Made by a program: the position numbers and the translations under genes. The notes under the pieces are model-generated. The model searched no databases, was not told where the DNA came from, and worked only from the letters and a program-made list of their open reading frames with translations. From the NCBI GenBank assembly GCA_031262105.1, contig JAISIH010000047.1, forward strand, positions 1 to 58,541: DNA of 58,541 nt, read 5' to 3'. Shown piece after piece: positions 17,982 through 26,510 of this stretch; the stretch's first letter is position 1; each line of letters begins with the position of its first letter. The stretch comes from Ruminococcus sp. (GTDB lineage Bacteria > Bacillota > Clostridia > Oscillospirales > Ruminococcaceae).

Positions 17982-18944
17982 TTATATGTTGAAGAGGGGG
18001 GAAACGGGGGTGTCGGCGTAGATTCGCTGGATTGCTTGGGCGAAAACCGGCGCGACGGGTAAAACTGTGAATTTGTCGATCATTTTTTCGGGCGAAAGCG
18101 GGATTGTATCGAGGATTACGAGTTCGGAAATTACGCTGTCCGCGAGGCGTTCTATTGCCGGTCCCGACAGCACCGCGTGGGTTGCACACGCCATAACGGA
18201 CTTCGCGCCGCCGACTTCTATTATTGCTTTCGCGGCGTTGCAGAGCGTGCCGGCGGTGTCGATCATGTCATCAACGATTATAACGTCCTTGTCCTTAACA
18301 TCGCCGATTATGTTCATGACCTCCGAAACGTTCGCCTTCTGCCGCCTTTTGTCCACAATCGCGAGCGGCAAGCCCATGCGCTGGGAGAAATTTCTCGCTC
18401 TTGTTACCGAGCCTAAGTCCGGCGAAACCACGATAAGGTTGTCCTTGCTGTCCTTAAATTTCGTTTCAAAATAGGGTGTAAGTATCGGAACGCCGAGAAG
18501 ATGATCCACCGGGATATTGAAGAAACCCTGTATCTGCGGGCAATGGAGATCCATTGACAAAACTCTGTCCGCGCCGGCAACCGTTATAATATCCGCCATT
18601 AGTTTCGCAGAAATCGGGTCGCGGGCTTTCGCTTTTCTGTCTTGTCGGGCATAGCCGAAATAGGGTATAACCGCCGTAATCCGCCCCGCCGAAGCACGCT
18701 TGAACGCATCAATCATTATAAGCAGTTCCATAACGTTGTCGTTGACGGGCGAGCAGGTGCTTTGAACCACAAATACGTCCGAACCGCGAACGCTCTCGCC
18801 GATTGAAACGCTTATTTCGCCGTCCGAAAATTGCTTGACTTCCGCCTGTCCGACGGGCAGAGAAAGCCTTGTCGCAATCTGTTCCGCCATGCCCTGCGTT
18901 GCATTTGCCCCGAAAATCTTAATATCCTTACCGTGCAGATTCAT
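17982..18944 (-). CDS. prs: ribose-phosphate pyrophosphokinase
   Basis: It makes PRPP from ribose 5-phosphate and ATP for nucleotide, histidine, tryptophan and NAD synthesis. The 320-residue protein carries the class I features: KQFSDGEISVSIGESVRG, the flexible loop PYFGYARQDRKAKARDPISA, the metal-binding DLHCPQIQGFF, and the PRPP loop DVIIVDDMIDTAGTL. ATG with GAGG upstream. It follows glmU by 53 bases on the same strand, the same glmU-prs order found in Bacillus, which joins precursor supply for the cell wall and for nucleotides. Confidence 0.97.
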   Translation of the reverse strand: MNLHGKDIKIFGANATQGMAEQIATRLSLPVGQAEVKQFSDGEISVSIGESVRGSDVFVVQSTCSPVNDNVMELLIMIDAFKRASAGRITAVIPYFGYARQDRKAKARDPISAKLMADIITVAGADRVLSMDLHCPQIQGFFNIPVDHLLGVPILTPYFETKFKDSKDNLIVVSPDLGSVTRARNFSQRMGLPLAIVDKRRQKANVSEVMNIIGDVKDKDVIIVDDMIDTAGTLCNAAKAIIEVGGAKSVMACATHAVLSGPAIERLADSVISELVILDTIPLSPEKMIDKFTVLPVAPVFAQAIQRIYADTPVSPLFNI

Positions 18945-18997
18945 AATTCCTCACTTTTTAAGCTTTCGTTACGAAAACTAATTAAAAATTTAGGTTT

Positions 18998-20374
18998 TTA
19001 TTTTTTGAGCTTCCTGTCCGAAAAGCCCTCTTTTATATAGAGTTCTGTACGTTCAATGGCGAGTGCGCCGTCCGGCACGTCCTTTGTGACGGTCGATCCG
19101 GCGGCGGTATAACCGCGTTTCCCGACCTTTACGGGTGCGACAAGATTTGTGTTACAACCGATAAACGCCTCGTCGCCGATAACCGTGCGGTTTTTATTCA
19201 CGCCGTCATAGTTAACCGTAACAACCCCGCAGCCGAAATTGACATTCTTCCCGACGTCGGAATCGCCGACATATGTTAAGTGTGCAATTGCGGTTTTTTC
19301 GCCGACAGTCGAATTTTTTACCTCAACAAAATTGCCGATTTTAACGCCGGATTTTATGACACTGCCCGGACGAATTCGCACAAACGGACCCATTGTAACA
19401 TTGTCGCCGATTTGTGAATTATAACTTTGAACGCTGTTAAGGTTGCAGTTTTCGCCGACGGTGCAGTTGTCAATAAGGCAGTTTACGCCGATAACGGTGT
19501 TTTTGCCGATGGAAGTTTCGCCCGAAAGAATTGTCCCTTGGAGAATTTTCACGCCCGGAGCAATTTTAACCTTCCGCCCGATCTGTACGCCGTCAGTACA
19601 GGTGAATTCGACCCCTTCGTCAAGATGCCGCCCGATTATTTCGCGGCGGGCAATGTCGTTAAGCTTAAGAAGCCCTTTTCGGTCATTTGCGCCGAGAACA
19701 ACCCGCTCGTTATCGCTGATATACGTCCCGGTTTTGTAACCTGCCGATGACAAAATATGGATCGAGTCGGTGAGGTAGTATTCGTTTTGGGAATTGTTGG
19801 GCTTAATTTCATCAAGGGCGTAGAGAAGAGCCTTGATACTAAACCACATCGCGCCGGAATTTATCTCGGTAATGCCTTTTTGTGCGTCGGTAAGGTCTTT
19901 TTCCTCGACGATTCCGAGAATTTTCCCCTTCGACATAACAATCCGCCCGTAACCCGTCGGGGCTTCTACCTTCGCGGTGATAACCGTTACCGCGCAGCCG
20001 TTTTTTTTATGCAGAGCCTTCGATTCGGTTATGGTTTTTTCGTCGATAAACGGTGCATCGCCGCAGAGTATCAACACATCGTCGTCAAGCCTTTCACTAA
20101 GCCATTCTCGCGCCGTCATTACCGCATGACCCGTCCCGAGACGCTCTTTTTGCAGCACCGTATCGCATTTTTTCCCGCGGGTGCTTAAAAATTCGTCGAT
20201 TGCCGCGGCGTTATAACCCTTTACAACGCAGATGTCAGAAATTTCCGAATTTTCACAGGCTGAAAGCACCCATTCAAGCATCGGTTCGCCCAAAACCTCA
20301 AACATAGGTTTCGGAAGCTCGGATTTCATCCGCGTTCCCTTGCCCCCGGCAAGAATTAATGCACAAGCTGACAT
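18998..20374 (-). CDS. glmU: bifunctional GlmU (N-acetyltransferase/uridyltransferase)
   Basis: It makes UDP-N-acetylglucosamine from glucosamine 1-phosphate in two steps for peptidoglycan. The 458-residue protein starts with the nucleotidyltransferase signature LILAGGKGTRM followed by LPKPM, has GTGHAVMTA and LILCGDAPFI, and from about residue 250 shows the left-handed beta-helix hexapeptide repeats (for example GKNTVIGVNCLIDNCTVGEN) of the acetyltransferase domain. ATG with GAGGG. The upstream 225-base gap to thrS is divergent; I see no convincing promoter on the glmU side. Confidence 0.97.
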   Translation of the reverse strand: MSACALILAGGKGTRMKSELPKPMFEVLGEPMLEWVLSACENSEISDICVVKGYNAAAIDEFLSTRGKKCDTVLQKERLGTGHAVMTAREWLSERLDDDVLILCGDAPFIDEKTITESKALHKKNGCAVTVITAKVEAPTGYGRIVMSKGKILGIVEEKDLTDAQKGITEINSGAMWFSIKALLYALDEIKPNNSQNEYYLTDSIHILSSAGYKTGTYISDNERVVLGANDRKGLLKLNDIARREIIGRHLDEGVEFTCTDGVQIGRKVKIAPGVKILQGTILSGETSIGKNTVIGVNCLIDNCTVGENCNLNSVQSYNSQIGDNVTMGPFVRIRPGSVIKSGVKIGNFVEVKNSTVGEKTAIAHLTYVGDSDVGKNVNFGCGVVTVNYDGVNKNRTVIGDEAFIGCNTNLVAPVKVGKRGYTAAGSTVTKDVPDGALAIERTELYIKEGFSDRKLKK

Positions 20375-20547
20375 AATTTACCCTCTCGCGCTGTATTTGT
20401 ATAGAATTAGTTTAACATAAATATGTTGAATAAATTAAGTATAATTGTTAAAAAAAATTGAGACGGCAATATTGGTACAAAACTGCTTATTTGAAACGGC
20501 TTTTTATACAGTTTATTATTGAAAGGTCACAAAAAATACTCAGGTAC

Positions 20548-20576
20548 TTGACATTTTAGACTGAAATTGTTATAAT
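20548..20576 (+). promoter_or_regulatory. consensus sigma-A promoter of thrS
   Basis: TTGACA (20548-20553) and TATAAT (20571-20576) are separated by exactly 17 bases, a perfect consensus. Transcription should begin near 20583, giving a leader of under 20 bases; there is therefore no room for a T-box. Confidence 0.9.
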
Positions 20577-20599
20577 GTAAGTTAACGAAGGTGATTGTA

Positions 20600-22552
20600 A
20601 TGATTGGTATTACCCTAAAGGACGGCTCTGTCCGGGAATTTGAACCCGGCATTAAGGCAGCCGACATTGTAAAATCTATCAGCATGGGACTTTATAAAAA
20701 CGCCTGTGCGGTTAAGATAAACGGCATTTTCTGCGATCTTCACGAAGTTCTTCGCGAAGACTGCACTTTTGAAGTTTTCACATTTGCAGATGACAGATTC
20801 TGTAAAGATACCTTCAATCATACCGCTTCCCATATTTTGGCACAGGCTGTTAAGCGGCTGTATAAGGATGTAAAGCTGTCGATCGGTCCTGCCATTGACG
20901 ATGGTTTTTACTACGATTTCGACACGCCGACGCCGTTCACGCCGGAGGATCTTGTTAAGATTGAAGCGGAGATGAAAAAAATCATCAAGGAGGATATTCC
21001 CCTTGAGAAGTTTGAACTTCCCGCCGATGAAGCGATTAAGTACCTCACGGAAGCCGGCGAGCCTTACAAGGTTATACTATGTAAAAAGCACGCCGACGCG
21101 GGCGAAGCGATAAAATTCGTTCGTCAGGGCGATTTCACCGACCTTTGCGCCGGACCGCACATGATGTCAACCGGGCTTGTGAAAGCCGTTAAGTTAACCA
21201 ACGCGACAGGCGCGTATTTCGGCGGCGACGCTAAGGGAAAACAGCTCACCCGTGTGTACGGTACAGCGTTCCCGAAGGCTTCGGAACTCGAAGCTCATCT
21301 TGCACGCCTCGAAGAAGCGAGAAAACGCGACCACAACAAGCTCGGGCGTGAACTTGAATATTTTACCACTGTAGACGTTATCGGGCAGGGTTTACCGATA
21401 ATGCTTCCGAAAGGCGCGAAGGTTTTACAGATTCTCCAGCGTTGGATTGAAGACGAGGAACAAAAGCGCGGCTATCAGCTTACGAAGACGCCCTACATGG
21501 CGAAGTCAGACCTCTACAAGATTTCCGGTCACTGGGGGCATTATCGGGACGGAATGTTCGTCTTAGGCAACCCGGACGACGAGGAGCAAGGCAAGGAAGT
21601 TTTTGCCCTCCGCCCGATGACTTGTCCTTTCCAATATCAGGTATTCCTCAATCGCAAGCGGTCTTACCGCGACCTTCCCATGCGCCTCAACGAAACGTCT
21701 ACCCTTTTCAGGAACGAAGACAGCGGCGAGATGCACGGGCTAATCCGCGTTCGTCAGTTCACCCTGTCGGAGGGGCATATTATCCTTCGCCCCGAACAGC
21801 TTGAAGAGGAATTCAAAAACTGCCTCGAGCTTGCGAATTACTGCCTTGAAACGCTTGGGCTTTCGGAGGATGTTTCGTATCGCTTCTCTCAATGGGATCC
21901 TAACAATAAGGAAAAATATGTCGGTTCGACCGAACAATGGGAAAATGCCCAGTCGATTATGGGAAACATTTTAGACAACTTGGGGCTTAAATACTCCATC
22001 GGCATTGACGAAGCGGCATTCTACGGACCGAAGCTTGACATTCAGATCAAAAATGTTTTCGGCAAGGAAGACACGCTAATCACCATTCAGATTGACCCGA
22101 TTTTAGCCGAAAAATTCGACATGGAATATGTTGACACCGACGGAAAAATGCGCCGCCCGTATATAATCCACCGCTCGTCGCTCGGCTGTTACGAACGTAC
22201 CCTCGCGCTGATTATCGAAAAATACGCAGGGGCTTTGCCGCTCTGGCTTTCGCCGGAACAGATTCGGATTCTGCCTGTTACCGACAGGGCGAAGGAATAC
22301 GCCGAAAGCATCTCCGCAAAGCTCCTTGGAGACGGCGTTCGCGCTACGGTTGACAACCGCAATGAAAAGGTCGGCTATAAAATCCGTCAGGCGCAGATGG
22401 AAAAAGTGCCCTATTTCTTCATCGTCGGGGATAACGAAGTTAATGACAACACCGTTTCGCTCCGCTCGCAAAAGTCGGGAGACCTCGGTGTAATGCCGCT
22501 TGAGGAAGTTTATGCGAAGATATTTGAGGAGATAAACACCAAAGCACGTTAG
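20600..22552 (+). CDS. thrS: threonyl-tRNA synthetase
   Basis: It charges tRNA-Thr and clears mischarged Ser-tRNA. About 650 residues, full length. Order: TGS domain (1-60), editing domain with HTASHILAQAVKRLY and the distal HxxxC-type site near CAGPHMM, class II catalytic core with LRPMTCPFQYQVF (zinc-binding Cys) and FRNEDSGEMHGLIRVRQFT (motif 2), motif 3 near SLGCYERTLALIIEKYAG, and the C-terminal anticodon-binding domain. The frame opens at a GTG at 20591, but that codon is part of the ribosome binding site AAGGTG; ATG 20600 is the start. Many Firmicute thrS genes have a T-box; this one does not. Confidence 0.97.
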   Translation: MIGITLKDGSVREFEPGIKAADIVKSISMGLYKNACAVKINGIFCDLHEVLREDCTFEVFTFADDRFCKDTFNHTASHILAQAVKRLYKDVKLSIGPAIDDGFYYDFDTPTPFTPEDLVKIEAEMKKIIKEDIPLEKFELPADEAIKYLTEAGEPYKVILCKKHADAGEAIKFVRQGDFTDLCAGPHMMSTGLVKAVKLTNATGAYFGGDAKGKQLTRVYGTAFPKASELEAHLARLEEARKRDHNKLGRELEYFTTVDVIGQGLPIMLPKGAKVLQILQRWIEDEEQKRGYQLTKTPYMAKSDLYKISGHWGHYRDGMFVLGNPDDEEQGKEVFALRPMTCPFQYQVFLNRKRSYRDLPMRLNETSTLFRNEDSGEMHGLIRVRQFTLSEGHIILRPEQLEEEFKNCLELANYCLETLGLSEDVSYRFSQWDPNNKEKYVGSTEQWENAQSIMGNILDNLGLKYSIGIDEAAFYGPKLDIQIKNVFGKEDTLITIQIDPILAEKFDMEYVDTDGKMRRPYIIHRSSLGCYERTLALIIEKYAGALPLWLSPEQIRILPVTDRAKEYAESISAKLLGDGVRATVDNRNEKVGYKIRQAQMEKVPYFFIVGDNEVNDNTVSLRSQKSGDLGVMPLEEVYAKIFEEINTKAR

Positions 22553-22571
22553 AATACATTTATATAGTATA

Positions 22572-22604
22572 AATTCCCCGGAGAATTTCCGGGGAATTGC
22601 TTTT
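22572..22604 (+). terminator. rho-independent terminator of thrS
   Basis: A perfect 10-bp stem AATTCCCCGG/CCGGGGAATT (22572-22581, 22589-22598) with a seven-base loop, followed by GCTTTT. The right arm is also the start of the first of three direct repeats. Confidence 0.88.
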
Positions 22605-22695
22605 CGTATAAATCAGCGTAAAAAGGGGTATTGTTTTCGTATAAATTTGCACAACAAAACGGGAATTGCTTTTCGTATAAATCAGCGCAACAAAA
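22591..22695. repeat. three degenerate ~35-base direct repeats
   Basis: Three copies begin GGGRATTG, share TTTTCGTATAAAT, and end in AGCG/TGC plus A-rich sequence: about 22591-22624, 22625-22659 and 22660-22695. Copies 1 and 3 are the most alike. They sit between the convergent thrS and PspC genes and encode no open frame of note. The first copy grows out of the thrS terminator arm, so the array may have arisen by slippage of that region. Confidence 0.75.
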
Positions 22696-22751
22696 ACAGT
22701 ACGCAAGACAATTCGCCTGTGAATTTTTAACAATTTTCGGTTAATTTTTCA

Positions 22752-22961
22752 TTATTCGTCAGACGGCGGAACTTCGTTGTCGTAAGGTATTACTACTGCC
22801 ATGATTATGTAGGCAATTAACCCCAATGCACCGGCGGTGATAAGAGAGCCGACAGCCCAGAGTACGCGGACAAGGGTCGGGTCGATATTAAGATAAACAG
22901 CAAGCCCTGCGCATACGCCGCAGATCATCTTGTTGCTTGACGATTTGGTAAGTTTTTTCAT
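22752..22961 (-). CDS. PspC-domain membrane protein
   Basis: A 69-residue protein with the PspC pattern: a basic N-terminus (KKLTKSSSNKMICGVCAGLA), NIDPTLVRVLW, and one long hydrophobic helix (about 33-59) ending in a short acidic tail. PspC-type proteins take part in envelope stress sensing in other bacteria. ATG with GGAGG. It is the last gene of a three-gene unit with a PadR regulator and a HAAS-domain protein, an arrangement often seen in Firmicutes, where the regulator is thought to repress its own operon. Confidence 0.92.
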   Translation of the reverse strand: MKKLTKSSSNKMICGVCAGLAVYLNIDPTLVRVLWAVGSLITAGALGLIAYIIMAVVIPYDNEVPPSDE

Positions 22962-22971
22962 TTATAACCTC

Positions 22972-23469
22972 CTAAATTACTATCGGATTGAGATATTTTA
23001 ACATATCAAAATAATATGCCAACGAGACTATAGTTGTAACCATGACAACAGTGCCTATAATTGCTGTCATGCCTAAGATAAATGCTCGTTTTGAGATTTT
23101 CTCCGTCGGATCGTGATGCGTGGGTTTTTCCAAATTTATGCCTTTTGAGTCTATGCTCTGCGCCGTCTTAATATTCGGCAATTTCGCCGTCTCGGGCTCG
23201 GCATAGGAAAAAACGCTTGCCGGCACCGGCGATTTGCGGGTTTGCTTATGTTCAATATACATTGCGGAGCGGGTAAAAGCGGATTGTTCGCTTATGATGG
23301 ATTTCGCAAGGTGATAAGGCTTGCCAAGTTCTTCCATCGCGGCGGCTTCGTTCCCCCTGCCGGCATCGGTCAGGTACTCGTCGTAGAAGCGGATAGCCAT
23401 ATCCACCTCGTCTTTCGGAAGCACCGCAAGATTTAAGCGAACTTCGTCAAGATATTCATTTTTAGTCAA
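22972..23469 (-). CDS. HAAS (DUF1700) domain membrane protein
   Basis: About 165 residues. The N-terminal 70 residues fit the HAAS/DUF1700 helical domain (TKNEYLDEVRLNLAVLPKDE, then YDEYLTDAGRGNEAAAMEEL and GKPYHLAKSII), followed by a linker of about 65 residues and a C-terminal membrane helix near 130-155. HAAS domains are found next to PadR-like regulators in Firmicutes. The frame can be read from an ATG inside padR, but a TTG at 23469 with GGAGGG six bases upstream is clearly the start. The PspC gene starts 10 bases behind it. Confidence 0.88.
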   Translation of the reverse strand: MTKNEYLDEVRLNLAVLPKDEVDMAIRFYDEYLTDAGRGNEAAAMEELGKPYHLAKSIISEQSAFTRSAMYIEHKQTRKSPVPASVFSYAEPETAKLPNIKTAQSIDSKGINLEKPTHHDPTEKISKRAFILGMTAIIGTVVMVTTIVSLAYYFDMLKYLNPIVI

Positions 23470-23486
23470 GCGTATCCCTCCGGAAT

Positions 23487-23521
23487 TCTGTAGTCTGTCC
23501 CCTGTCCTCTGTCCTCTGTTA
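23487..23521 (-). repeat. purine-rich ACAGAGG-type repeat after padR stop
   Basis: Read on the minus strand, the padR stop TAA runs directly into CAGAGGACAGAGGACAGG and then GGACAGACTACAGA, a tandem of a seven-base AGAGGAC/GGGGACAG unit. A related element follows the hprK stop at 27471. It fills the gap between padR and the HAAS gene and ends just before the latter's ribosome binding site. Confidence 0.7.
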
Positions 23522-23851
23522 ACCGGCGGCACGTGCGGCAACTGCGTTTCTTCCGATTATGTCGTCAATCTGAGCTTTATAATCTATCCAAACACTGCGG
23601 TATTCCTTAAGGAGTTTCTTGCCCTCCGCAGTAATTTTATAGTAACGTCTGTTTCTGCCGAGAAATTCCTTATCGTATGACGTTAAAGAGCCGCTCTTTA
23701 AGAGCCTGCGAAGCACAGGATAGAGCGTCGATTCCGACATTTCGATTGCAGATGTAATTTCTTGTGTAATTTTATATCCGTAAGTATCCTCCGCCGAAAC
23801 GACAGAGAGTACAAGCGCGTCCAGCAACGCAGAACTTACAGGAAATACCAT
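23519..23851 (-). CDS. PadR-family transcriptional regulator
   Basis: A 110-residue winged-helix repressor. The family signature is clear: LLDALVLSVVSAEDTYGYKI, SESTLYPVLRRLLKSGSLTS, and GRNRRYYKITAEGKKLL in the wing, followed by a short C-terminal helix that is the dimer arm. It likely represses its own operon with the HAAS and PspC proteins, responding to an unknown envelope or drug signal. ATG with GGAGG. Two overlapping dyads in the promoter region (23878-23912) are candidate operators. Confidence 0.93.
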   Translation of the reverse strand: MVFPVSSALLDALVLSVVSAEDTYGYKITQEITSAIEMSESTLYPVLRRLLKSGSLTSYDKEFLGRNRRYYKITAEGKKLLKEYRSVWIDYKAQIDDIIGRNAVAARAAG

Positions 23852-23877
23852 ATTTCATCCTCCGAGATAAATATTTT

Positions 23878-23912
23878 ATTGATAGTTTTATTATACATTC
23901 TATAATATCAAT
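23878..23912. promoter_or_regulatory. overlapping dyads upstream of padR, candidate operator
   Basis: Two inverted repeats overlap: ATTGATA/TATCAAT (23878-23884 and 23906-23912) and, inside it, TATTATA/TATAATA (23889-23895 and 23901-23907) separated by five bases. On the minus strand they cover a TATAAT-like -10. An autoregulatory site of the PadR protein is a reasonable guess. Confidence 0.45.
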
Positions 23913-24018
23913 AATCTTGTTTATTTTTTAAAATTATTCTTAATAAAATGTGAACGAGCGAATAAATGTACTACTTGTAAATAATTTACGGATAATTTGT
24001 TCAAAATTAAATTTTGAC

Positions 24019-24047
24019 TTGACAAAAGGTTTTAAAAGTGCTAAAAT
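24019..24047 (+). promoter_or_regulatory. serC-serA promoter
   Basis: TTGACA (24019-24024), a 17-base spacer and TAAAAT (24042-24047). The transcript would start near 24054 and have a leader of about 68 bases; I see no riboswitch in it. Confidence 0.82.
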
Positions 24048-24121
24048 AATATCATGTTTTTTAATTCGCGGGAATATCCGCATGAATGTTATACAAATTA
24101 AACCAATGGAGGTTATTTAAT

Positions 24122-25201
24122 ATGTCAAGGGTTTATAATTTTTCAGCAGGTCCTGCAATGTTGCCGGAAGAGGTTTTAAAACGCGCATCCGATGAGATGC
24201 TGGACTTTGGCGGCACAGGCGAGTCCGTTATGGAGATGTCTCACCGCTCAAAAGAGTATCAAGCAATCGTTGACGCTTGCGAAGCTTCCCTTCGCGAAAT
24301 TATGAACATTCCCGAAAATTACAAGGTTTTATTCCTTCAAGGCGGTGCGTCAAGCCAGTTCGCTATGATTCCGCTTAACCTCTTAAACGGTTCCGGCAAG
24401 GCTGATTTCGTTATCACCGGGCAGTGGGCTAATAAGGCTTACTCCGAAGCGAAAAGATACGGCGACTGCAAGGTTATCGCTTCTTCAAAAGATAAGACAT
24501 TTTCTTACATACCCGAGCTTAACAAGGCTGACTTCACCGCGGATGCCGACTATTTCCACATCTGCTTAAATAATACAATTTACGGTACAAAATTCTCCTT
24601 ACTGCCGGAAACCGGAAATGTTCACCTTATCGCCGACGTTTCTTCCTGCATCCTTTCGGAGCCTATCGACGTAACAAAGTTCGGTCTGCTCTATGCCGGC
24701 GCACAAAAGAACATGGGACCTGCGGGCTTAACCGTTGTTATAATCCGCGAAGACCTTATCGGCAAGGCTCGCGACATTACCCCGACAATGTTTAACTATC
24801 AAATTCACGTTGAAAACGGCTCGATGTATAACACCCCGCCGACCTACGGCATCTATATCTTGGGGCTTGTTCTCGACTGGATTAAGGGCAAGGGCGGACT
24901 TTCCGCTATGAAAGAACATAACGAACGCAAAGCTGCTGTTATCTACGATTTCCTTGATTCTTCCAAGATGTTCAAGGCAACCGTTTCCGGCGCAGACCGC
25001 TCCCTCATGAATATCCCGTTCGTTACCGGCAACGACGATCTTGACGCGAAATTCGTCAAGGAAGCTAAGGCGAAAGGCTTCATCAACATAAAGGGTCACC
25101 GCTCTGTCGGCGGTATGCGTGCTTCGATCTACAACGCTATGCCGATCGAAGGCTGCGAAGCACTGGTTGCGTTCATGAAAGACTTTGAGGCTAATAATTA
25201 A
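24122..25201 (+). CDS. serC: phosphoserine aminotransferase
   Basis: It converts 3-phosphohydroxypyruvate and glutamate to phosphoserine, the second step of serine synthesis, with PLP. About 359 residues. The family start RVYNFSAGPAMLPEEVL, the segment FLQGGASSQFAMIPLNLL, and the PLP lysine in YAGAQKNMGPAGLT are present, as is the late SVGGMRASIYNAMP. A possible upstream ATG at 24086 lacks support; the ATG at 24122 has GGAGG nine bases upstream. serA follows after 18 bases, so both steps are co-expressed. The third step, phosphoserine phosphatase, is not in this window. Confidence 0.97.
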   Translation: MSRVYNFSAGPAMLPEEVLKRASDEMLDFGGTGESVMEMSHRSKEYQAIVDACEASLREIMNIPENYKVLFLQGGASSQFAMIPLNLLNGSGKADFVITGQWANKAYSEAKRYGDCKVIASSKDKTFSYIPELNKADFTADADYFHICLNNTIYGTKFSLLPETGNVHLIADVSSCILSEPIDVTKFGLLYAGAQKNMGPAGLTVVIIREDLIGKARDITPTMFNYQIHVENGSMYNTPPTYGIYILGLVLDWIKGKGGLSAMKEHNERKAAVIYDFLDSSKMFKATVSGADRSLMNIPFVTGNDDLDAKFVKEAKAKGFINIKGHRSVGGMRASIYNAMPIEGCEALVAFMKDFEANN

Positions 25202-25219
25202 TTAGAGGGGTACATTATA

Positions 25220-26377
25220 ATGTATAAAATTGGTACGCTTAATAAAATTGCCGCTATAGGCACGGACAATTTCGACAAGGCGAAATACACCGTTTCGGAC
25301 GACATTGCCGGGGCAGACGCGATAATGGTTCGCTCCGCTTCGATGCTCGAGATGGAGTTTGAAACCGGGCTTCTTGCAATCGCCAGAGCCGGCGCGGGAA
25401 CGAACAATATCCCCGTTGACAAATGCGCGGCGGAGGGCATCTGTGTTTTCAACACCCCCGGCGCAAACGCAAACGCCGTAAAAGAACTCGTAATCTGCGG
25501 TATGCTCCTTGCAAGCCGCAAAATCCCTGCCGGACTCGACTGGGCGAAAACCCTCAAGGGCAAGGGCGACGAAGTCGGGAAGCTTGTCGAAAAGGGCAAA
25601 GGCGCGTATGTCGGACCCGAAATCGCGGGCAAAACCCTCGGCGTAATCGGTCTCGGCGCAATCGGTGTGCTGGTTGCGAATGCGGCAATGTCGCTCGGCA
25701 TGAAGGTTATCGGCTACGACCCCTTCATCTCGGTAAAATCCGCTTGGGGCTTAAAGCCCGGCGCAGTCTACGCTTCCTCCCTCTCCGCTGTCTACGCGGA
25801 AGCTGATTATATAACCCTCCACCTCCCGTACAACAAGGACACCAAGCACACCGTTAATGAAGCGGCAATTGCTTCCATGAAAGACGGCGTTCGTATCCTC
25901 AATTTTGCCCGCGGCGAACTTGTTGACACGACCGCAATCATTAAGGCACTCGCCGACGGCAAGGTTTCTTCCTATGTCGTTGACTTCCCCTCCGACGATG
26001 TTTTAGGCGTTGACGGCGTTATCGCTATCCCCCACCTCGGCGCGTCAACCCCCGAGTCTGAGGACAACTGCGCTGTTATGGCGGCGGAAGAACTCATCGC
26101 ATACATCGAAAAGGGCGACATCATAAATTCCGTTAACCTCCCGAACGCGACCATGGACGCTGTCGGAACTAAGGTTTGCATTATCCACAAGAACCTTCCC
26201 GACACAATCTCGAAGATTACCGGCGTGTTCGGTGCGGCTGGTGTTAACATTGAAAATATGGTTAACAAATCCAAAAAGGACATTGCATACACAATGGTTG
26301 ACGCTATAGGCGAGATCGGTGATGCAGCAGAGAAACTTTCCGCCCTTGATTTTGTTATAAAAGTAAGGGTTATATAG
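25220..26377 (+). CDS. serA: D-3-phosphoglycerate dehydrogenase, short ACT form
   Basis: First enzyme of serine synthesis, NAD-dependent. The 385-residue protein has the substrate half, then GVIGLGAIGVLVANAAMSLG (NAD fold, about 140-160), the catalytic arginine in NFARGELVD, histidine in IPHLGASTPE, and a C-terminal ACT domain from about 315 (VCIIHKNLPDTISKITGVFG), which in the family binds serine for feedback. The intervening ASB domain of the long form is missing. It ends the operon; a terminator lies 28 bases behind the stop. Confidence 0.96.
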   Translation: MYKIGTLNKIAAIGTDNFDKAKYTVSDDIAGADAIMVRSASMLEMEFETGLLAIARAGAGTNNIPVDKCAAEGICVFNTPGANANAVKELVICGMLLASRKIPAGLDWAKTLKGKGDEVGKLVEKGKGAYVGPEIAGKTLGVIGLGAIGVLVANAAMSLGMKVIGYDPFISVKSAWGLKPGAVYASSLSAVYAEADYITLHLPYNKDTKHTVNEAAIASMKDGVRILNFARGELVDTTAIIKALADGKVSSYVVDFPSDDVLGVDGVIAIPHLGASTPESEDNCAVMAAEELIAYIEKGDIINSVNLPNATMDAVGTKVCIIHKNLPDTISKITGVFGAAGVNIENMVNKSKKDIAYTMVDAIGEIGDAAEKLSALDFVIKVRVI

Positions 26378-26404
26378 TACGATAGTTAATATTTAACAAG
26401 AACG

Positions 26405-26438
26405 CAGCGGTTTTTTCTTACCGCTGTTGTTTTTTTTA
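26405..26438 (+). terminator. rho-independent terminator of serC-serA
   Basis: Stem CAGCGGT/ACCGCTG (26405-26411, 26420-26426) with an eight-base loop and a U-rich tail of about ten bases. Confidence 0.87.
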
Positions 26439-26447
26439 TAAAAACTG

Positions 26448-26476
26448 TTGATTTTTCTTTTGAAATAGTGTATAAT
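26448..26476 (+). promoter_or_regulatory. hprK promoter
   Basis: TTGATT (26448-26453), 17-base spacer, TATAAT (26471-26476). The start near 26483 leaves about 28 bases of leader. It may drive the whole block down to dnaE, since no terminator is seen between hprK and 34290. Confidence 0.8.
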
Positions 26477-26510
26477 GTAATTATTAATATAATAGGAGAT
26501 ATATACATAG

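Noticed and set aside
20375-20547. T-box or riboswitch between glmU and thrS
   Set aside because: The consensus promoter is downstream of this stretch, so it would not be in the thrS transcript, and no T-box consensus is seen.
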